A stretch of 5,453 bases of DNA from JAFGPJ01 sp964439135 (GTDB taxonomy: Bacteria; Planctomycetota; Phycisphaerae; Sedimentisphaerales; Anaerobacaceae). This document shows, in pieces, positions 4,617 through 5,453 of this stretch (its first letter is position 1; every line of letters starts with the position of its first letter). Under the pieces are notes generated by a model that was not told where the DNA came from, made no database searches, and saw nothing but the letters and a program-made list of their open reading frames with translations. Made by a program: the position numbers and the translations under genes. The DNA is taken from the NCBI GenBank assembly GCA_964439135.1, contig CAYTNN010000265.1, forward strand, positions 1-5,453, in the 5' to 3' direction.

Positions 4617-5453
4617 AAGATCCTTTAAAGTCAGAGCAGATGCTGAGGCTTTTATTTTGGGAGAGCACGATACGGTGCAATTTGACCTGTGCGCACTGCC
4701 GGCGTATAGAATCTAACGAACAAGCCCACAAAGATATTACAACGGCACAGGCGAAGGTCCTGATTGAACAATTGGCTGAGCTGGGGCGAGGTCAGCCCAT
4801 GATGCCTGTACTGGTTTTTTCGGGCGGTGAGCCGCTCTGTCGCGAGGACCTGTTTGAGTTAATCAGACAGGCTCGTTCATTGGAGATTACTCCCGCCCTT
4901 GCGACAAATGGGACGCTGATAGATACAACCGTGGCTGAGCAGATACGTGACAGTGGAATAGCGAGAGTAGCGGTGAGCCTGGATGGTGCGACGTCTGAGG
5001 TTCATAACAAGCTGCGTCAGCTTGAAGGATCGTTTGAAAGAGCGATTGAAGGCATCGGATATCTTCGTGAACAAAAGGTGCCTTTCCAGATAAATATTAC
5101 CCTGACCAAACATAACGCCGGGCAATTAGAAGATATTTACGATCTTGCCAAATCACTCGGTGCAGTAGCTGTGCACATATTTATGCTTGTACCAGTCGGC
5201 TGCGGGCAGTCTCTGGCGGAAACAGATATGCTTTCACCCGAGCAGTATGAGCAGAAATTACTCGATATCTGTGAACTGGATGGTCGAGGTGAATTACAAA
5301 TGAAAGTAACCTGCGGCCCTCATTATGAACGTGTCATCAGGCAGCAGGGTTTGTACAAATCCCATACGGAAACAGACCATGGCAGAGGTGATATTCCGGG
5401 CAGGAGCGGACACAAAGGAGCATCGAAAGGATGTCTGGCCGGCCTCGGAATTT
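4613..5453 (+). CDS. ahbD: Radical SAM SPASM protein, AhbD-type Fe-coproporphyrin III decarboxylase (partial, 3' end missing)
   Basis: Translation from GTG gives 280 residues before the window ends, so the C-terminus is missing. WESTIRCNLTCAHCR holds the radical SAM CX3CX2C motif (C22, C26, C29) that binds the SAM-coordinating 4Fe-4S cluster. SGGEP is at 70-74, ATNGTL near 101-106, and VSLDGA follows as expected of the barrel. TCGPHYERV, with C234, and KGCLAGLG, with C274, are the start of a SPASM-like auxiliary-cluster region. WExT followed by CxHCR and the GCLAG element recall AhbD, which oxidatively decarboxylates two propionates of Fe-coproporphyrin III to vinyls and gives heme b without oxygen. 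AhbC (deacetylase step) and NirJ (heme d1) are close relatives and cannot be fully excluded on a truncated sequence. The overlap with hemA and the operon with ahbB favour heme b synthesis. The GTG/TGA overlap suggests translational coupling. Confidence 0.85.
   Translation, partial: MKDPLKSEQMLRLLFWESTIRCNLTCAHCRRIESNEQAHKDITTAQAKVLIEQLAELGRGQPMMPVLVFSGGEPLCREDLFELIRQARSLEITPALATNGTLIDTTVAEQIRDSGIARVAVSLDGATSEVHNKLRQLEGSFERAIEGIGYLREQKVPFQINITLTKHNAGQLEDIYDLAKSLGAVAVHIFMLVPVGCGQSLAETDMLSPEQYEQKLLDICELDGRGELQMKVTCGPHYERVIRQQGLYKSHTETDHGRGDIPGRSGHKGASKGCLAGLGI

Noticed and set aside
4613..5453. Heme d1 synthesis protein NirJ
   Set aside because: It is a close relative of AhbD, but no other nir genes (nirS, nirE, nirF, nirN) are seen, and hemA in the same operon fits heme b synthesis better. 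Kept only as an alternative.

Overview
The window carries the start of an anaerobic-type heme biosynthesis operon on the + strand (about 1906 to the right edge). It is preceded by a non-coding regulatory gap and by one divergent gene on the - strand for an exported TPR-repeat protein. GC content looks moderate, roughly mid-40s percent by eye. Siroheme-dependent heme synthesis genes (AhbB and AhbD types) packed with hemA and a CcsA/HemX membrane protein suggest an anaerobic bacterium, for example a Phycisphaerae-type planctomycete or a sulfate- or metal-reducing Desulfobacterota-like lineage. The lineage is an inference. Nothing in the window fixes it.

Layout. 1-215: possible tail of a + strand gene (stop at 69-71 or 32-34), then a strong 16-bp hairpin (151-194) followed by a T-tract, lying between two convergent transcripts. 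216-1493 (-): secreted or periplasmic protein of 425 residues with about nine 42-residue kinesin-light-chain-like TPR units. 1494-1905: a 412-bp intergenic gap between divergent genes. It holds an excellent ribosome binding site and a candidate promoter for the TPR gene, a TATAAT box just before the heme operon, three same-direction copies of AAAAATRGCRTT, small palindromes, and at most a doubtful 27-codon ORF.

1906-5453 (+): four tightly spaced genes. ahbB (siroheme decarboxylase subunit) is followed after 2 nt by a CcsA/HemX-type eight-helix membrane protein, after 9 nt by hemA (glutamyl-tRNA reductase), and with a GTGA stop/start overlap by a radical SAM SPASM protein of the AhbD (Fe-coproporphyrin III decarboxylase) type, cut by the window edge. 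HemA commits glutamyl-tRNA to tetrapyrroles. AhbB, with a partner AhbA not seen here, decarboxylates siroheme. AhbC (not seen) would give Fe-coproporphyrin III. AhbD would finish heme b without oxygen. The membrane protein probably acts with HemA or in heme handling. The first and last committed steps are therefore co-transcribed, and the remaining genes (ahbA, ahbC, hemB, hemC, hemD and siroheme synthesis) must lie downstream or elsewhere.
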